Assembly: GCA_029204225.1 (NCBI GenBank)
Contig: CM055101.1
Location: 7,409,057 to 7,473,056 of the forward strand
Origin: Diphasiastrum complanatum
Lineage: Eukaryota; Streptophyta; Lycopodiopsida; Lycopodiales; Lycopodiaceae
DNA: 64,000 nucleotides
Direction: 5' to 3'
Shown: one piece after another, positions 62,325-64,000 of the stretch
Numbering within the stretch: position 1 is the first letter of the stretch
Layout: each line of letters opens with the position of its first letter
The notes under the pieces: model-generated
The model's database searches: none
The model's input: only the letters and a program-made list of their open reading frames with translations
What the model was told of the DNA's origin: nothing
Made by a program: the position numbers and the translations under genes

Positions 62325-63988
62325 GATATCAGTTATGATTTCGGATGATGGTACATGATGTAGTTGCACTTCCTTGGATTGTACCTTCTCCCTCACAAAG
62401 TGGTGAGCTATCTCAATATGCTTTGTTCTAGCATGGAAGATAGGATTTCAAGCAATTTGTTGAGAAGCTTAATTGTCACAAAATATGTAAGTGATCTCCT
62501 CGGCCTCTAGCACATGTAGTTCCATCAAGAGTCTTCTTAGCCATAGGAGCTCTTTGGTTGTTGAAGTCAATGCCTTGTACTCGGCTTCACAAGAAGATTT
62601 GGAAAGCCAAGATATTACTCCTCCACAAAGCAATGTTGCAAATGCACTAATGGACTTCCTATCCATCTTGTCACTTGCAAAATCTGAATCCGAGTAGGCT
62701 CTCAAGCGCAAGTTAGATCCTTCATAAAGTATGCCAAAAAATCTAGTACTAGAAACATATCTAAGTACTCTCTTGGCACTTTTTCAATGATGAACTAAAG
62801 GAGCTTGCATACTTTGACTAAACTTGCTTACACAAAAATTTAAGTCAGGTCTAGTGATGGTCAAATAGATTAGAGAGCCTATAAGCTTCCTAAAGAGGGT
62901 GATGTCCTCAAAGGATGCTTCATCACCTTCATTAGTTGCTTTCACAACATGCTCCATAGGGGTGTCAATCCCCTTACAATCTTTCATACCAAATCTTTCA
63001 AGAATGGAAGTAGCATACTTAGATTGACTTATGAAAGTACAATTGCTACTTCTAGACACTTCTATCCCAAGTATAAACTTTAGGAAGCCTAGATCTACTA
63101 TCTTGAACTCACTAGATAAATCAACTTTTACTTTGCCTAGGCCATCATCATCATTTCCTATCATAATGATGTCATCAACATAAAGAACCAAAATGATGAT
63201 CTTTCCTTCATTACATTTGAAATATAAAGAAGGTTCATAAGCACTTAGTACAAAGCCAAGAGAATAGAGAAAATCATGCAACCTAGAGTAGCAAGCTCTA
63301 GGTGCTTGCTTCAAGCCATATAGGCTCTTCCTTAAGTAGCACACCTTTTGCTCCTCACTAACCTTGATGAAGCCCTCGGGTTGCATCATGTAGATTTCCT
63401 CTTCTAAAAAGCCATTCAAGAAGGCATTTGTCACATTCATTTGGTAGAGATCCCATTTGAACAAAGTAGCAATGCAAATGATTAGTTTAATAGTTACAAC
63501 CATAGCTACAGGTGCAAATGTTTCTTCATAATCTAATCCTTTTATTTGAAAAAATCCCTTAGCAACAAGCCTAGATTTGTACTTACTAATAGATCCATAT
63601 TTATTGTACTTAATTCTATAAATCCACTTACATGCAAGTGGTTTCTTTCCTCTTGGAAGATTTACAAGATTCCAAGTATGATTCTCTTCTAATGCATCAT
63701 ACTCTAGTTGCATTGCATCTCTCCAAACTTTAGATTTATATGCTTCTTCAAAAGATGATGGCTCTTCAAGCAATGTAGCTAAAAAGGAGAGTAAGAGGTA
63801 GAAGGTGTAGAGTCTTCCTTTTGCTTTTCCTTGTCCACATAGGTGAGCCTTGAGGGCTCGACCTTGCTCCTTGATGATCTTCTCGGTCCCTTTTGACTCG
63901 GATCCAAATCTCCATCCTCGGGTTTGTCATGATCCTCCTTGGGTTTGTCAAGATCCTCCTTGGATTTGTCAAGATCTTCAATGCACAA
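62325..63988 (-). pseudogene. Copia-6 RT and RNase H
   Basis: The linker frame (63,988-63,766) has repeated short KEDLDKPKEDHDKPED units and SRLTYVDKEKQ. RT (63,773-62,784): ACKWIYRIKYNKYGSI, YEETFAPVA, NVTNAFLNGFLEE and LYVDDIIM, then TPMEHVV, SFEDITLF and TITRPDLNFCVSKFSQSMQA. It ends in a stop after APLVHH. RNase H (62,711-62,469) has YSDSDFASDKMDRKS, but SWLSK is joined directly to SSCEAEYKAL, an in-frame loss of about seven residues. Further stops follow near 62,468. Confidence 0.88.
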
Positions 63989-64000
63989 TGGGTTAGATCC
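62325..64000 (-). mobile_element. Copia-6: minus-strand Copia, 3' truncated, continues beyond window
   Basis: Reading right to left: integrase-RT linker, RT, RNase H. It stops at about 62,325 inside the RNase H end, with no 3' LTR, at a junction with Gypsy gag. Integrase and gag would lie right of the window. Confidence 0.88.

Overview
This is land-plant nuclear DNA from a large, retrotransposon-rich genome. The reasons are Copia elements primed by initiator tRNA-Met, Gypsy elements primed by tRNA-Asp, spliceosomal introns, and a wall-associated-kinase (WAK) type receptor gene that exists only in plants. I cannot name the species from sequence alone. There is no bacterial or viral-genome content, CRISPR array or rRNA gene.

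1-42,230: one nest of LTR retrotransposons. The oldest layer looks like a single plus-strand Gypsy element whose pieces appear in the expected order: leader and gag 10,443-13,581, a distal gag/protease-side piece 15,932-16,740, RT-RNase H-integrase N-terminus 24,671-26,407, integrase remainder 40,459-41,400, 3' LTR 41,401-42,230. Later insertions fill the gaps. A gag-only Copia (Copia-2) sits in the Gypsy leader and is itself hit by a very young Copia-1 (1-6,051). A Copia remnant (Copia-3) and a miniature LTR element lie at 13,582-15,931. A long-ORF non-autonomous Copia (Copia-4) and a minus-strand Copia (Copia-5) lie at 16,741-24,670. A 14-kb minus-strand Gypsy (Gypsy-H) fills 26,408-40,453, bounded by the target duplication CTTAG, and carries a second Copia-2 copy and a further Gypsy fragment. 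The most unusual item is the 395-bp miniature element at 15,537-15,931: its ~140-bp LTRs each contain a 72-nt tRNA-like sequence with Pol III A and B boxes.

42,231-56,700: the only host gene recognised, on the minus strand. It encodes a WAK-like receptor kinase of about 894 residues assembled from eight exons (55,218 down to 42,578) with matching splice phases. Two consecutive microexons (17 and 27 nt) encode the activation segment. Intron 2 is about 8.5 kb and holds two Gypsy-related fragments and GA/AC microsatellites. Short GC-rich fold-back elements lie 0.2-1.5 kb upstream of the start codon.

56,700-64,000: rearranged Gypsy LTRs and leaders of the same families (minus strand 57,032-59,923; plus strand 59,924-62,324), ending in a 3'-truncated minus-strand Copia that runs off the window.

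Two themes recur. Non-autonomous Copia families keep gag/protease and long reading frames after losing the catalytic integrase and RT segments, implying trans-mobilisation. Several Gypsy Gag proteins use shortened zinc knuckles (C-x2-C-x3-H-x4-C).
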